A stretch of 64,000 bases of DNA from Liolophura sinensis (GCF_032854445.1 NC_088305.1:565001-629000); one strand, 5' to 3'. Counted from the first letter of the stretch, positions 10,301 to 18,736 are shown. Notes: generated by a model from the sequence alone, not told the origin. Made by a program: numbers and translations.

Positions 10301-11753
10301 TGTTACCGCCAGGCCTTCCCACGTAAGGAAACTTGAATATAGAAATGATCGGAAAGGATTGGAGATGTTTTTGTAAATTAGGTGGCTGCTAAATTAATAA
10401 ATAAATAACAAAGCACATAGATAAATAATCGCAGTTAGTAAAATTAATTAAATAAATTAATCTAATTAATGACTTTAATTCAACTTGCTCGATGAAGGTA
10501 CAATTTAAACTGCTTTCCAAGCAGAAAACATCTATAGCATTACAGATACATCCGACTGGATCAAGCTCAGTTCGAAAGCACATTCTGTTACAGACAGTGG
10601 ACTTACTTGCTGAAGGTACATTCTGGGCTAGTTTCCGGGTGATTCAGCCAATAGGTGACTTTGGCTTGAAGTTCCGTGTCTGTCAGATCTCCGTATCCGG
10701 AGGCTGTCCGGTTCAAGGTAAAGCCGCTGATGGCATTATTCGTGAACTCCGAACATTTCTCAGTCCTGGAGACGGTTTTTGTCGATCTCTCAGTATTGTC
10801 ACAAAAATGGCTGTTTGGGAGGAAAAAAGGAAAACGCTTAGTCTTGTGGCAAATTAATAAAGAAATTAAAATCAACTTTGTCAAGCAGAATTGAAAAGGG
10901 ACGGTAATATTGTATTTTTCAAAAAAGGATAAAGGACACCGTATAAAAATGATTCAGTTGTTTATTTATGTATGTATTTATTTGGTGCTAACGTAATCCT
11001 GTGGAATATTTTCCTTACAGGAGGGCGGTCAGACTCATGGGTGGAAAAAGCCGGAGTAAACCACTGTCTTTCGTTACCTGCTCAGCAAACCTTTTCAATT
11101 CAACTCGCTGCCGATGCAGCAAGAGTTCTATTCAAACAGCTGATCACATTGTTGGATGATCTTTTAGTTGCAGTCAGCCAGCGATGGCCAGTTTTCAGTA
11201 CATATATGTTTATCCAGATAAAAAGTTTATCAGTAACGCTGAGACAAGTTATAGGCGAGATTTAAATAGTCAAATGGACAAAACTGGACAAATGGCACTA
11301 GAAACATCAACAAAGCAAATTAAATAATCTTATAGGTCACAAGAAAATGAACGATTAATGTCTTAGTCACTGGTTTTTGATTAATCTTTTGGAACTCAAA
11401 AAGTTTAAATTGAACAACTGGACGCAACTCAAATACAGCATATTTGGTGCAAATTTCACAGCATATTAAAAAATTTTATAGCTGACAAGCAAAAATGTAT
11501 TATTTTTTCTTTTTATTTTCAACAATTCTGTTTCAGTTAAAAATGAATTTATTTAACAACTAAAAGAAACTTAAAAACAACATTCTTGAAATTTGAAAAC
11601 TGCAATTTTTTTTCTCAAAATATTTTAATTTGAAACGCAGAAAGGAAACTGTTTTAGGTTTTATTACCTTTCCTGTCCGTAAGTGCGAAAGACGGTTCCA
11701 AATATCAATATCCATGTTAAGAGTCCTTGCAATTCTCGGGCAGCAGAGCCCAT
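1..11753 (-). CDS. Gene A: secreted multi-domain VWD/C8/TIL glycoprotein, 21 exons seen, 3' end outside window
   Basis: Spliced by eye from GT-AG sites and consistent phases. Exons, in transcript order: 11668-11753, 10607-10810, 9431-9498, 9108-9212, 8664-8849, 8174-8376, 7781-7886, 7260-7421, 6908-6993, 6535-6648, 5863-6028, 5200-5440, 4828-4969, 3864-4187, 3319-3480, 2800-3040, 2054-2309, 1411-1609, 813-904, 505-554, 1-207. That is 3400 nt, about 1133 codons, with no stop. Order of domains (approximate residues): signal peptide 1-26, EMI-like 30-117, EGF 119-153, TB-like 157-205, VWD1 222-400, C8 403-495, TIL 498-555, VWD2 590-785, C8 790-866, TIL 868-925, TIL 960-1040, VWD3 from 1066. Families with this layout (SCO-spondin, VWF, gel-forming mucins, hemocytin) are secreted and form disulfide-linked polymers; that function is inferred. 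Gene B (44162 onward, plus strand) is its paralogue, exon by exon. The subfamily cannot be fixed without the C-terminus. Confidence 0.9.
505..554 (-). CDS. Gene A exon 20: linker before VWD3
   Basis: A 50-nt exon (phase 2 in, 1 out) encoding VCRNRVWIKEKEYDCP, a short E/VWC-like Cys linker between the third TIL and VWD3. The donor reads gtaaatat. Gene B's copy would lie beyond 64000. Confidence 0.8.
813..904 (-). CDS. Gene A exon 19: end of third TIL
   Basis: A 92-nt exon encoding GNCVTAEQCPC followed by YGGKWYKPNEQVRIGC, the end of a TIL module and the following linker. It matches the partial exon 19 of gene B at 63932 ([11 protein letters not shown]). Acceptor cag, donor gtaagag. Confidence 0.85.
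931..1079. repeat. 20-bp tandem repeat in intron 18 of gene A
   Basis: About 7 copies of gtacatgaacaaactcacac with few changes. It is confined to the intron (905-1410); no function is apparent. The rest of the intron shows nothing recognisable. Confidence 0.9.
1411..1609 (-). CDS. Gene A exon 18: linker and third TIL (D'-like)
   Basis: A 199-nt exon (phase 2 in, 0 out). It encodes [16 protein letters not shown], then [18 protein letters not shown] and GCGCPENMTLSPD. The Cys pattern is that of a TIL domain. NGT and NMT are potential N-glycosylation sites. About 120 nt are nearly identical to exon 18 of gene B (63057-63255), against much lower similarity in the last third. Confidence 0.9.
1719..2053. 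repeat. 43-bp minisatellite in intron 17 of gene A, unit contains a splice donor
   Basis: Seven full units plus a partial one adjoin the end of exon 17. Read on the minus strand, each unit ends with the last bases of exon 17 and an intact donor (gtgtactgactg then gtgagtg). Units alternate between two variants (catacg and cacacg), giving an 86-bp higher-order period. Use of a distal donor would read TGG TGA and stop translation. Confidence 0.95.
2054..2309 (-). CDS. Gene A exon 17: second TIL
   Basis: A 256-nt exon (phase 1 in, 2 out) encoding a TIL module: CPAAGQHYTECAPSCRGSC, then [19 protein letters not shown] and [14 protein letters not shown]. It ends inside the codon for a linker Cys. 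Its 3' third is almost identical to gene B exon 17, and the sequence continues into the intronic 43-bp array. Confidence 0.92.
2310..2799. other. Intron 16 of gene A
   Basis: A 490-bp AT-rich intron with no recognisable element. The corresponding intron in gene B is about 2.5 kb and carries transposons, so the size difference is due to insertions there. Confidence 0.8.
2800..3040 (-). CDS. Gene A exon 16: second C8 domain
   Basis: A 241-nt exon (phase 0 in, 1 out). It encodes a C8 module: EPCFSAVDAEVFMRMCVYDVC, then MCTVMAAMARECALQG and a closing Cys. The matching exon in gene B is 59391-59631, of equal length. Confidence 0.93.
3319..3480 (-). CDS. Gene A exon 15: end of VWD2
   Basis: A 162-nt phase-0 exon beginning [16 protein letters not shown], the conserved GLCG strand of VWD domains. 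The Cys that usually precedes GLC (CGLC motif of VWF D1/D2) is Arg-Gly here. It ends DPCISES, leading into C8. Confidence 0.93.
3864..4187 (-). CDS. Gene A exon 14: core of VWD2
   Basis: A 324-nt phase-0 exon, equal in length to gene B exon 14. It contains the central VWD beta strands, including YEQCNAARQFSCVTGL, VTINGREM and [19 protein letters not shown]. The last 60 nt are nearly identical to gene B. Confidence 0.92.
4288..4369. repeat. (CA)n microsatellite in intron 13 of gene A
   Basis: A cytosine-rich start passes into an interrupted run of CA dinucleotides. The remainder of the 640-bp intron (4188-4827) is AT-rich without identifiable elements. Confidence 0.95.
4828..4969 (-). CDS. 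Gene A exon 13: VWC-like linker and start of VWD2
   Basis: A 142-nt exon (phase 2 in, 0 out). The split codon gives Cys, so the linker reads C-KCNRGRWECQ, the C-x-C-x(3)-W-x-C signature that follows TIL domains in this family. VWD2 then begins: [19 protein letters not shown]. Confidence 0.93.
5200..5440 (-). CDS. Gene A exon 12: first TIL
   Basis: A 241-nt exon (phase 1 in, 2 out) with a complete [57 protein letters not shown] offers an N-glycosylation site. Equal in length to gene B exon 12. Confidence 0.93.
5863..6028 (-). CDS. Gene A exon 11: second half of first C8
   Basis: A 166-nt exon (phase 0 in, 1 out) encoding WFHRCVSDYCAA, CEYLSAYARACS and WRSEALC, the conserved C8 cysteines. The C8 domain is split between exons 10 and 11 in both genes, unlike the second C8, which sits in one exon. 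Confidence 0.93.
6029..6534. other. Intron 10 of gene A
   Basis: 506 bp, AT-rich, nothing recognised. In gene B the same intron holds a 22-bp tandem array, so that array arose after the duplication or was lost here. Confidence 0.7.
6535..6648 (-). CDS. Gene A exon 10: first half of first C8
   Basis: A 114-nt phase-0 exon beginning CNPAGNVDNECRSS and ending RGKLFSDCHPF, the N-terminal half of a C8 domain. Equal in length to gene B exon 10. Confidence 0.92.
6908..6993 (-). CDS. Gene A exon 9: end of VWD1
   Basis: An 86-nt exon (phase 1 in, 0 out) encoding DEFTTLQGTIVTNAGAFGNS, the segment between the GLCG strand and C8. It includes the FGNSY strand typical after VWD cores. Confidence 0.9.
7260..7421 (-). 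CDS. Gene A exon 8: VWD1 with GLCG strand
   Basis: A 162-nt exon (phase 1 in and out). It encodes GVTISQTGDFVFVSSSRGIR and ends VQGLCGDYNGVTD, the diagnostic VWD strand. As in VWD2, the Cys before GLC is absent (Gln-Gly here). Confidence 0.94.
7422..7780. other. Intron 7 of gene A
   Basis: 359 bp; no repeat or element recognised. Confidence 0.7.
7781..7886 (-). CDS. Gene A exon 7: VWD1 middle strands
   Basis: A 106-nt exon (phase 0 in, 1 out) encoding KLKMMFSSSLLIEAEGFDVT and a VNGEIVD turn. The acceptor follows an A/T-rich tract. Equal in length to gene B exon 7. Confidence 0.9.
8110..8167. repeat. 19-bp triplet repeat in intron 6 of gene A
   Basis: Three copies of taactacgagacaatgagg lie directly beside the exon 6 donor. 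The donor here (gtttgtat) is weaker than the others in the gene. Confidence 0.85.
8174..8376 (-). CDS. Gene A exon 6: start of VWD1
   Basis: A 203-nt exon (phase 1 in, 0 out) encoding the VWD opening: [19 protein letters not shown], then GRCSYLLARQEGIWSVEMEV and CDNFDTCRK. Gene B's copy is one codon shorter. Confidence 0.94.
8664..8849 (-). CDS. Gene A exon 5: Cys-rich TB-like module
   Basis: A 186-nt symmetrical phase-1 exon. It has six cysteines in the order [26 protein letters not shown]. The CC...GGSWG..C..C arrangement recalls TGF-beta-binding (TB) domains, which have eight Cys, so this is TB-like or an unnamed module. It is conserved in gene B. Confidence 0.85.
9108..9212 (-). CDS. Gene A exon 4: EGF-like domain
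   Basis: A 105-nt symmetrical phase-1 exon with six EGF cysteines: CDPPCANGGVC, TCTCTEGYGGFRC. A one-exon, phase 1-1 EGF is the usual shuffling unit of extracellular proteins. Confidence 0.94.
9222..9246. repeat. (AAAT)n in intron 3 of gene A
   Basis: Six tetranucleotide units close to the exon 4 acceptor. It may be the tail of a decayed SINE, but no SINE body is visible. The intron spans 9213-9430. Confidence 0.8.
9431..9498 (-). CDS. Gene A exon 3: end of EMI-like module
   Basis: A 68-nt exon (phase 2 in, 1 out) encoding QVTTTEVVRGCCPGWRGEQC. The CCPGWxGxxC ending is the hallmark of EMI-domain C-termini. Gene B's copy is two codons shorter and has [10 protein letters not shown]. Confidence 0.88.
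9847..10170. repeat. 41-bp tandem repeat in intron 2 of gene A
   Basis: Almost eight copies of a 41-bp unit containing gggtaagttattatcag and atgccatgcaatactagtt. On the plus strand each unit has a consensus-like donor (gggtaagt), but the gene is read on the other strand, so these are not donors for gene A. The unit gives tandem ggtaagtt motifs only antisense. Confidence 0.93.
10190..10330 (-). mobile_element. SINE type 1 fragment, reverse orientation
   Basis: Reverse complement of the SINE-1 body: tail side 'actcaagaatatttcac', then 'gcattatggtgggaggaaac' and 'gggcagagcccgggggaaa'. The 5' tRNA-like head is missing. It lies in intron 2 of gene A. Confidence 0.8.
10607..10810 (-). CDS. Gene A exon 2: EMI-like N-terminal module
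   Basis: A 204-nt exon (phase 2 in and out) encoding SHFCDNTERSTKTVSRTEKC, then LNRTASGYGDLTDTELQ and ECTFSK. With exon 3 it makes a divergent EMI-like domain. NRT is a glycosylation site shared with gene B. Upstream sequence reads open but lies before a good acceptor (cccaaacag). Confidence 0.88.
10811..11667. other. Intron 1 of gene A
   Basis: 857 bp, AT-rich, no transposon recognised. The matching intron 1 of gene B is about 2.4 kb because of a microsatellite, a SINE and a LINE remnant. Confidence 0.75.
11668..11753 (-). CDS. Gene A exon 1: start codon and signal peptide
   Basis: ATG at 11753-11751 with A at -3 and G at +4. It encodes MGSAARELQG then LLTWILIFGTVFRTYGQE, a short polar start, hydrophobic core and small-residue end: a secretory signal peptide. 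Donor gtaataaa after gaaag. The exon is 86 nt, exactly like gene B exon 1, which also ends QE plus a split codon. Confidence 0.88.
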
Positions 11754-11917
11754 ACTCTCGGTGAGACGTGGCGAATGGAAACAGTCTCTCCAATTTGTCG
11801 TAGTCTCGGACTAATGAAAGCTATATGCACAAGTATAGTATCAGCGAAAAGAATGATACCATAGAATGTGCACCAGGAGGCGGTCAACGACAAACTAGCC
11901 CCAGAACCGGTCGGCCT

Positions 11918-11924
11918 CTTTATA
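11918..11924 (-). promoter_or_regulatory. TATA box of gene A
   Basis: tataaag on the minus strand, about 170 bp before the ATG. Gene B has tatataaag at an almost equal distance from its ATG, which supports both. Confidence 0.65.
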
Positions 11925-12033
11925 CTAGCCTGGTGACATAAGCTTATTAGATGTAAGTTTTACATAAACTATAACACATGTTTCAGTATTGTTTGCTCTG
12001 ACGACCCACGAGCAGACATGTGCCCGCCCGCTG

Positions 12034-12100
12034 ATTGGCTAATCCGGATGATCATTGCTGCTTTCCAGTCATCCCGTCGCGCAACCCGACCGCTGATTGG
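12034..12100 (-). promoter_or_regulatory. CCAAT boxes upstream of gene A
   Basis: Two CCAATCAG motifs on the minus strand (ATTGG at 12034-12038 and 12096-12100), 110-180 bp upstream of the TATA box. They sit in near-identical gctgattgg contexts. Binding by NF-Y is inferred from the motif. Confidence 0.5.
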
Positions 12101-12961
12101 TCAGTTGGGTGATTTACAACTGTTTTATCTAACTAACACGGGCTGTGCATGAGATAGCCGCAAAAAAAACCGCTGAGCTGTCCATCGAGGTGTTTGACTT
12201 ATTGATTGGCCGAACAATTAATCAACCCCCAGCCATCGGGTCGTTTGATCTCATCTCCCGCATAGTCGACACAAGCAGATATTGTTCCCTGTGTGTTGTA
12301 TCAACGGGCTACCTAACAATAAATGTGACAGAGGGTACTGTTAGGTAATTGCCTTACATAAATTTTTATCCAATTTTTTTTTATCAAGTTATCATATTTT
12401 CACAGAGTTAGCAATATATTTCCACATATGTCTGAAAACGAGTCATTACGTAGACCGTTGTGATCGCATACATTTATACAGTATAATGCTGTTAAACTTG
12501 TTAAACATTTGTTAAACTATAATAGATCGTTTTTATATATACGTTAATAGATGTAGTATTGTGGGAACAAGTAATATGCGAGTTTCTCATTTCAAACTCG
12601 ATTAAAATTAACAATAATTGATAGATGTGTTTTGCCCCCAGGCATGATTTAATTATTTGGGAGTTTTCTTTTCTGTTTTTCATGTAATCAGAGTGAGCAT
12701 ATCATCGACTACTTTCGGACAATCATTCACATTCCACTAGTGTATACTCTCGTTAGTTCTGTGGTAAAACTGAACTGACGTGTCCATTTAAATAGCTGCA
12801 TAATCAAAGAATGAATTAAGATCAAGATCGTGGTTTTAATTCCGTAGAGATTGGATACTGATAATTTTTGTCTACCGATGTATTAGCCTTTACCAGTCCT
12901 TGTTTGACATCTGTTATATAAATTATTATGAGGAATTATGTTAAAATTATAGACGTTAAAA

Positions 12962-12996
<35 letters not shown>

Positions 12997-13610
12997 AGCG
13001 TAGCTCCGTCCGCACACAAACTAATATCAGTGTATATAACATTGTAATGCTTAGCAATATAATGTATGCCAAGGTACTGTATAGCGATGCAGTGTGTATA
13101 TTAATATATATTTTAAGTGGAGTCAAAAAAATTAGATATAGATAAATTTATCTACGCTAAGGCAGACAAGTCTCTCGCCAGTCATTCGCCGCTACGTGTA
13201 AGACACCTAATTATAGACAGAGGCATTTTGAAACAACAGGTTTACTCTGAAGCGATATGGTCCCCAGGCCAATCTTAACGTATGGCATGGTTTTATGCAG
13301 ATGTCACCCAAGCTTAGCAGATCAACAGGTCATCAAACTGTGGCAACCCAACACCCCACCTCACCCCCGACAGGGTGTATGCGCACGCGTTGCTCCCCTT
13401 CGCGGTCTCCCGTGATGCCAGGAGGTGAGCGCACAGTTGTGGGTAGTTCGTGAAACATCGGCACATTCTGGATCCACCACCGAGAAAAGGGCGGAGTTAA
13501 TACAGATCAACGCTTCAGCTAACTGATAATCCATACGAACACTGAACATTTGATCTGGCCACTCGCCATTTCAACTGCTGTTTTCATTTGGTTCAACGTC
13601 ATTCGCAAAC
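12101..13610. other. Intergenic, no gene seen
   Basis: Upstream flank of gene A. It holds short ORFs only, AT-rich sequence, and an (AAAT)n run at 12958-12999. No conserved protein signature was found. Confidence 0.6.
12958..12999. repeat. (AAAT)n microsatellite
   Basis: About ten uninterrupted tetranucleotide units. No SINE body precedes it. Confidence 0.95.
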
Positions 13611-13702
13611 AACATGCTGTCCCAAGCAATGAACACACCAAATAACATGCTGTCTCAAGCAATGAACAAAATAAACAACATGCTGTCCCAAGCAATGAAC
13701 AA
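13611..13702. repeat. 33-bp tandem repeat, target of a MULE insertion
   Basis: About 2.8 copies of a unit with aacatgctgtcccaagcaat. The third copy is interrupted by the MULE at 13703, and atgaacaa from it is duplicated at the far side. Confidence 0.85.
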
Positions 13703-14960
13703 GGTTTAGCCTCATTTCGCCTACTTTCACACCTTTATGAGTCTCATTTCGCCTACTTCAGATTTTTCGGACAGGCATCCTGTAGATGGTTGGGGGCACG
13801 CCCCTTAATGGGTTCCTACTGAGCGTCTCTCACTCATCGGCTGAGTGAACTTAGTAGAAGCGCAATGCTCACTGAAGTCTTGATGGTGAATACCGTTTGC
13901 ATCAGAGTGACACTGGCAGAACTTTACTCACTTATCACAATAAATACGATCGCAGACGTATGATGGGAGCGAAGACAAGATACTGATCTTCACCACTGCA
14001 GAGAATCTCAGAACACTTTGCCAGTCACCTACTGTATATTGCGATGGTACTTTTTACCTTGCCCCCAGTACTTTCGATCAGGTTTACTCACTTCATGGAG
14101 TGGTTGAGGGGAAGATTTTCCCGTTAGTGTATGCACTGCTTCCGGACAGACGTCAACAAACATACCAAAGAATGCTTCATCTGATCAAACACGCTTCTCT
14201 TCAGGAAGGTGCTCTCTTCCAACCCTCTACAATTCAGGCAGATTTTGAAAAGGCTTTTCATAATGCTGTTGAAATATCCATCCCAGCGACAGAAGTAAAA
14301 GGATGTTTTTTCCACTTCACGCAATGCATTTGGCGCAATTGCCAAAAACATGGTCTGCAGACAGCTTACAAAAATGACCCCGACATCCAGAAAATGGTTC
14401 GACGTGCATCATACAACGGCTGCCCGAACGGACAACGACGTTGAAGGGTGGCATCATAGGATGAATTCAGTCGCTGGTAAATCACATCCAAACCTTTTTG
14501 AATTCATCCGCATCATCCAGAGAGAACAGACGTTAACAGATTTGAAAATCTCTCAGCTACAAGCTGGTGGACGTTTCCCTCCAAAGAGGAGGAAATATCG
14601 GACTCTGGACGAGAAGTTACAAAGATTGAAAGAACAGTTGCAGGGAGAACAACTGACATTGGTGGAATTTGCAGACAAAGCATCGTTATTGCTACACTTG
14701 TAATTTTTAACTGTCATCATTTATCACTTATCTATTTACCACTCTTATGTATTACATTCCTAACAATATGTTTTTTACTATGATCTATGCGTCCATCTTT
14801 GGGTCATTCTTTTGTCCACACGGTCCCTGAGGTTTAATCGGATTACACCCTGGAGTTTTAATCCCATTAAATGGTTATCTTCACACCTTGGGGATTATCA
14901 TTTCGCCTACCTCCAATTTCTAATTTCAAACAAAAGAAGTAGACGAAATGAGATTACACC
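13703..14960 (+). mobile_element. Mutator-like (MULE) DNA transposon, defective
   Basis: The ends are inverted repeats: ggtttagcctcatttcgcct at the left, and ggtgtaatctcatttcgtct as the complement of the right end. They are flanked by an 8-bp direct duplication atgaacaa (13695-13702 and 14961-14968). Extra copies of the tcatttcgcctac motif occur at 13742 and near 14900. The inside holds a broken MULE transposase. 1258 bp is too short for a complete element. Confidence 0.88.
13944..14703 (+). pseudogene. MULE transposase fragment, frameshifted
   Basis: Frame 1, 13944-14444: a stretch with ILIFTTAENLRTLCQSPTVY, DGTFYLAP, then QADFEKAFHNAVEISIP and GCFFHFTQCIWRNCQKHG. This is the MULE transposase core: DGTF holds the first catalytic Asp and ADFEKA the second. 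Frame 2, to 14703, continues with DVEGWHHRMNS and KSHPNLFEFIRIIQREQ, the family's C-terminal part. Between them some tens of residues seem missing and the frame shifts near 14430. The N-terminal zinc-finger region is absent. Not functional. Confidence 0.85.
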
Positions 14961-14968
14961 ATGAACAA

Positions 14969-17050
14969 ACTACACGAAGAAATCTGATACTTCCAGTCCA
15001 AGTGGTCAATAATGAGAGCAGCCCTATCATGCTTGTGAAGTATGTTTGATTGGTACGTAAGGAGAGGCAGTGATCTGTAGCTGACGGTGGTTTTAGGCGT
15101 GCAATAGAGAGTTTCATTTTTGTGTTTTAATAACATTTACAATAATTGCGATAGCTTTATATAACACATTCATTCATAACTTTATTTCCAATCCATGAGG
15201 AAATTGAGGTTGTTTCTCTGTATGATGTCAGGTTCTCGCTAAAAAGTGATATAAAGATGGTTACCCCAAACTCTTGACCAATCAGTGTGCGAGTTCGAAT
15301 CCTGCTCTCGCTGGCTTATGGCTGGCTCATCTAGCGGTAGCTTTATTCACACCAATAGGCTTGTTAAGCCTGGCAAGGGGGTTTGTTCCACCAATAAATC
15401 ATACTGTCGTTATATATTGAAGTGAAAAGTGCTCGAGTGTGCAGCAAAATACCAAACAAATATACTGAGCATGAGCGACAGTCACTTTAAATTTGCTCGT
15501 GTGCTGCAAAACAATAAAAACATTGGCTTTTGATTTTGCACGTGTAGCAAAACAACAAATTGTTACTGGCCATGCAAAGTGATCGTCTGCCGTATCAGTC
15601 GTACACGTGCGCGTGACATTTTGGGGAATCAGTAGTGGTTCTTATCGGCGTAATGATTGAGTATGGTTTTACGCCATGTTTACAGAATATAGGCAATGTT
15701 ACAGCTGTGTACTGTGTTTCTGGGTCACAAAACCCAGAAAAGCGGCAGTGACAAGTTGCAATAATAACAGATAAATATTAAAATGAATGGCAAACATAGC
15801 AGAATAATATAGTAAAACGACTTAAATTAATGTATTACAAAGAAAATGTGGAAATCTGTATGTTGCTCGGTCCTGGTGCATATTTCACATAGAACAATGA
15901 CCAACTCATTAAATTGACCCTCAAAGCACACAAAACCTGTAGTATCAAGGCTATGAACTAATTAATCCCTTAAAAAATTGATCTTGTTGTCTTGTAAGAC
16001 AATGGCATTAGCTAGACCATACAAAACCTTTTTTAAATTGTCTGCCTAACGTCCCAGGCTAAGACACAAAACAGGCCTTTTGTATCCATATATATACGAA
16101 CATTTTGTAACTTTCGTATAAATGTCAGTGTCCAATCAATCATGCGAGTAACAAGTTCTTGTCTCCATGATGTTTCTAAAAGCTTCCAGTGGGGTTCCCT
16201 ACATGGTTACACGGCTGTTCTACGTGATGATTTACACATATCAGAAATAGACAGAAATGTGAACGCTTGTCCATTCTATTTCTCACCTCGTTGGTTCCAT
16301 GAAACACTCATGGATTTATATATATTGTGTACACTTGTTTTTCATAGAGATATGATAGAATATAAACTTTTAGACATGTGACTAGGAAACGCTTACATAC
16401 GTCGATGTTTATCTCTCTTTGTTTTTAAAACGTCGCGGCCTCATTGGAGGTAAATGCCATTCGTGCACGCAGTTTTCCTGCTTAAATGTGTTAGATTTTT
16501 TGTTTGCAAGGTAATATGCAAATTTCCTGTGCCTATGATGCGGGAAAGGTGGAAGTCGGTTTTGTATAAAAACTGATCAAATTGATATCTAACTGGACAC
16601 GTCAGTTCACGTCTACCACAAATCTAAGGACAGTATGAATGTAGTCGAAGATATGTTTACTTTGACTACATGGAGAAGAGAAAAGAGAACTCCAAAATAA
16701 TCAAGGAATAATTGTTCTAGCTGTGTGGATCAAGCAAATAATTTAAGTTCTCTCTACTTTTTGTTGTATTTTTTGTCAGTAGATATCAGAAAGCACGGAA
16801 TTCAAGTCTCAGCGGTATGAAGTAAACATATTTAAAACCAGGAATGATGAGTTATACATAACGTCCGGCTACACTCGTGCATAACTCTCTTATGCACGGC
16901 TTCCGTCAGAGAAACTGGACAATACGCAAAATAATACACCCGCGGGCAACAAAATAGTGCCAGTATGTAAAACTATATACATACCATATTGGTTTTATAA
17001 ATGGTATGTTCGTGGCTGCAGAGTGAATTTATTAGGTTGTTTAAAACTTA
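14969..17050. other. Intergenic, old repeat fragments
   Basis: No gene seen. A tRNA-like B-box context (gcgagttcgaatcctgctct) at about 15290 suggests a decayed SINE. A block with 'gtaacaagtt...cttccagtggggttccctac' at 16147-16205 recurs at 17683-17735, and 'gcggcctcattgg' at 16436 resembles 17743: parts of a dispersed repeat. Confidence 0.5.
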
Positions 17051-17052
17051 CG

Positions 17053-17190
17053 GGTTTACCAATAGTCTGCGGATGGTCGTGGGTTTCCCTAGGGCTCTGC
17101 CCGTGTTCCTCCCACCATAATGCTGTCCAGGAGCCTCTCGCCAATGCGGTCACTGTGAGTTCAAGTCCATTGTAGTCAGCATATGTCGTA
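17053..17190 (+). mobile_element. SINE type 1, rearranged fragment
   Basis: The body segment (gcggatggtcgtgggtttcc to ccaccataatgctg) is followed by the head segment (gagcctctcgccaatgcggt to gagttcaagtcc). The order is opposite to that in full copies, so two fragments are joined or the element was rearranged. Confidence 0.75.
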
Positions 17191-17264
17191 AACAGTCGCT
17201 ATCATGATTCAGGTTTGTAGATTTTATCAGAACTAAGGAAGAAAAAGTTAACTAAAAGACCTTT

Positions 17265-17450
17265 AGGGGCTCCGAGGCCTAGTGGTTTACAGCGATCTAG
17301 CGCACCACAATGACCCGGAACAGAAGCCTCCTATCAATACGGCCGCCTTGAGTTCAAGTCCATCTCATGCAGGCCTCCTCTTCTTTGGAAAGGCCTGAGA
17401 AAAATCTGCTGATGGTCGTGGGCTTCCCCCGGGCTTCGTTCGGCTTAATG
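17265..17450 (+). mobile_element. SINE type 1, 3' truncated
   Basis: tRNA-like head (ggctccgaggcctagtggtt, B-box gagttcaagtcc) followed by the body to gggcttcccccgggct. The 3' tail is lost. Confidence 0.8.
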
Positions 17451-18019
17451 TCTCCATCTAGATTTATCGACCAAAACATGCGTGTTTTCACATGGGTAGC
17501 AAGTCTTTTTTTCTCAATTTGACCTCCCGCTGTTTCGACTTCGACCTTAAAAGTGAACTGCTATGTTTATAATTTTCGGAACATCAGCAATCTCTTCTTG
17601 GAGAAAAGAATTTTCCAAATATATTTGAAACAAAAGATTACAGTCTTGCAATGAAAAATCCATTAATTACTTTCCATGTCAGTAACAAGTTTTTAAGTTC
17701 CAAAAACTTCCAATGAGGATCCCTACATAGACACGCGGCCTTACTGGTGGTGCCTGTCATTCGTGTAACAGTTTTCCTGACGTCGTTGACGGTCAGATAA
17801 ATGAACCACCGTCTTTGACGTCATGAGGTTCCGAAATCCAGGTGGTTTCAAAAAATTGCTGTTTCCGCCTGAGGCGTATTAGCCATATAAGGGTCATTTA
17901 GCCGACTGCCGTAAGCAGGCTAAAAAGAATATTTACTAGACCGTTTCACAAAAGCGAAATTCTCCACCCCGGGGGAACAAGCCATGGCGTTTTGATGTAA
18001 TTATTATAATAGGCTGTAG

Positions 18020-18166
18020 ATATATATGTTGGTGCGGTTCGGAAGGACGTGGGATTCCCTTGCGTTCTGTCCGGTTTCTTCCCACCATAATGCCGGCCGA
18101 CGTCGTATAAGTGAAATATTCCTGAGTACCTACGACGTCAAGCACCAATCAAATCAATAAATCATT
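18020..18166 (+). mobile_element. SINE type 1, 5' truncated
   Basis: Body and tail: gtttcttcccaccataatgc, gtcgtataagtgaaatattc, then caccaatcaaatcaataaat. The head is missing. Confidence 0.85.
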
Positions 18167-18299
18167 TCTGGTCGAATATATCGTACAGTTGGCATACATG
18201 TGTACAACATTTAAGAAAACTGTAGTACAAATCATCGCCATATATTAACGCTGACAACTTTAACTTTCAGAAAAAACCTAGTAGTTCATCTGTGAGTCA

Positions 18300-18370
18300 A
18301 GGTGTAGGCCAAGCACCTGGTGGTTTTCTTCCGGCTTTGTCCAGTTTCCACCATCAATAAACCCTACTGC
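18300..18370 (+). mobile_element. SINE type 1 scrap
   Basis: Weak similarity to the gtggttttcttccggctttgtc part of the body. Short and decayed. Confidence 0.35.
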
Positions 18371-18736
18371 GTTAAGTCAGACGATAAGTCAAAAACTCTT
18401 TAATGGTGATATAGATCCCTTGGGTAAATTCATAGATAAGGTTCAAGTTTTGGATTAGAGGAAAAGCGACATAGAAGATATTTTCACACAAGGTCTGGTG
18501 GTAAGAAAATGCGCAATTAGGCTGAATGATGATTTATTGCACAAGCATGTCGATATCATCTTCCTTCGGCAAACAGCGGATAGATAAGTTCCGTATCGAT
18601 AAAATCCTGTGCCAGGGTATTACTGCGCCATCAATGCTTTGTTCGTTCTTTGCTTTGCCTTTGGCCGTACCGGTACTAAATGACACTTTACTAAAACAGA
18701 AGAGGTCAAATTTATTGCCCGAAGTTGACGATCTGG

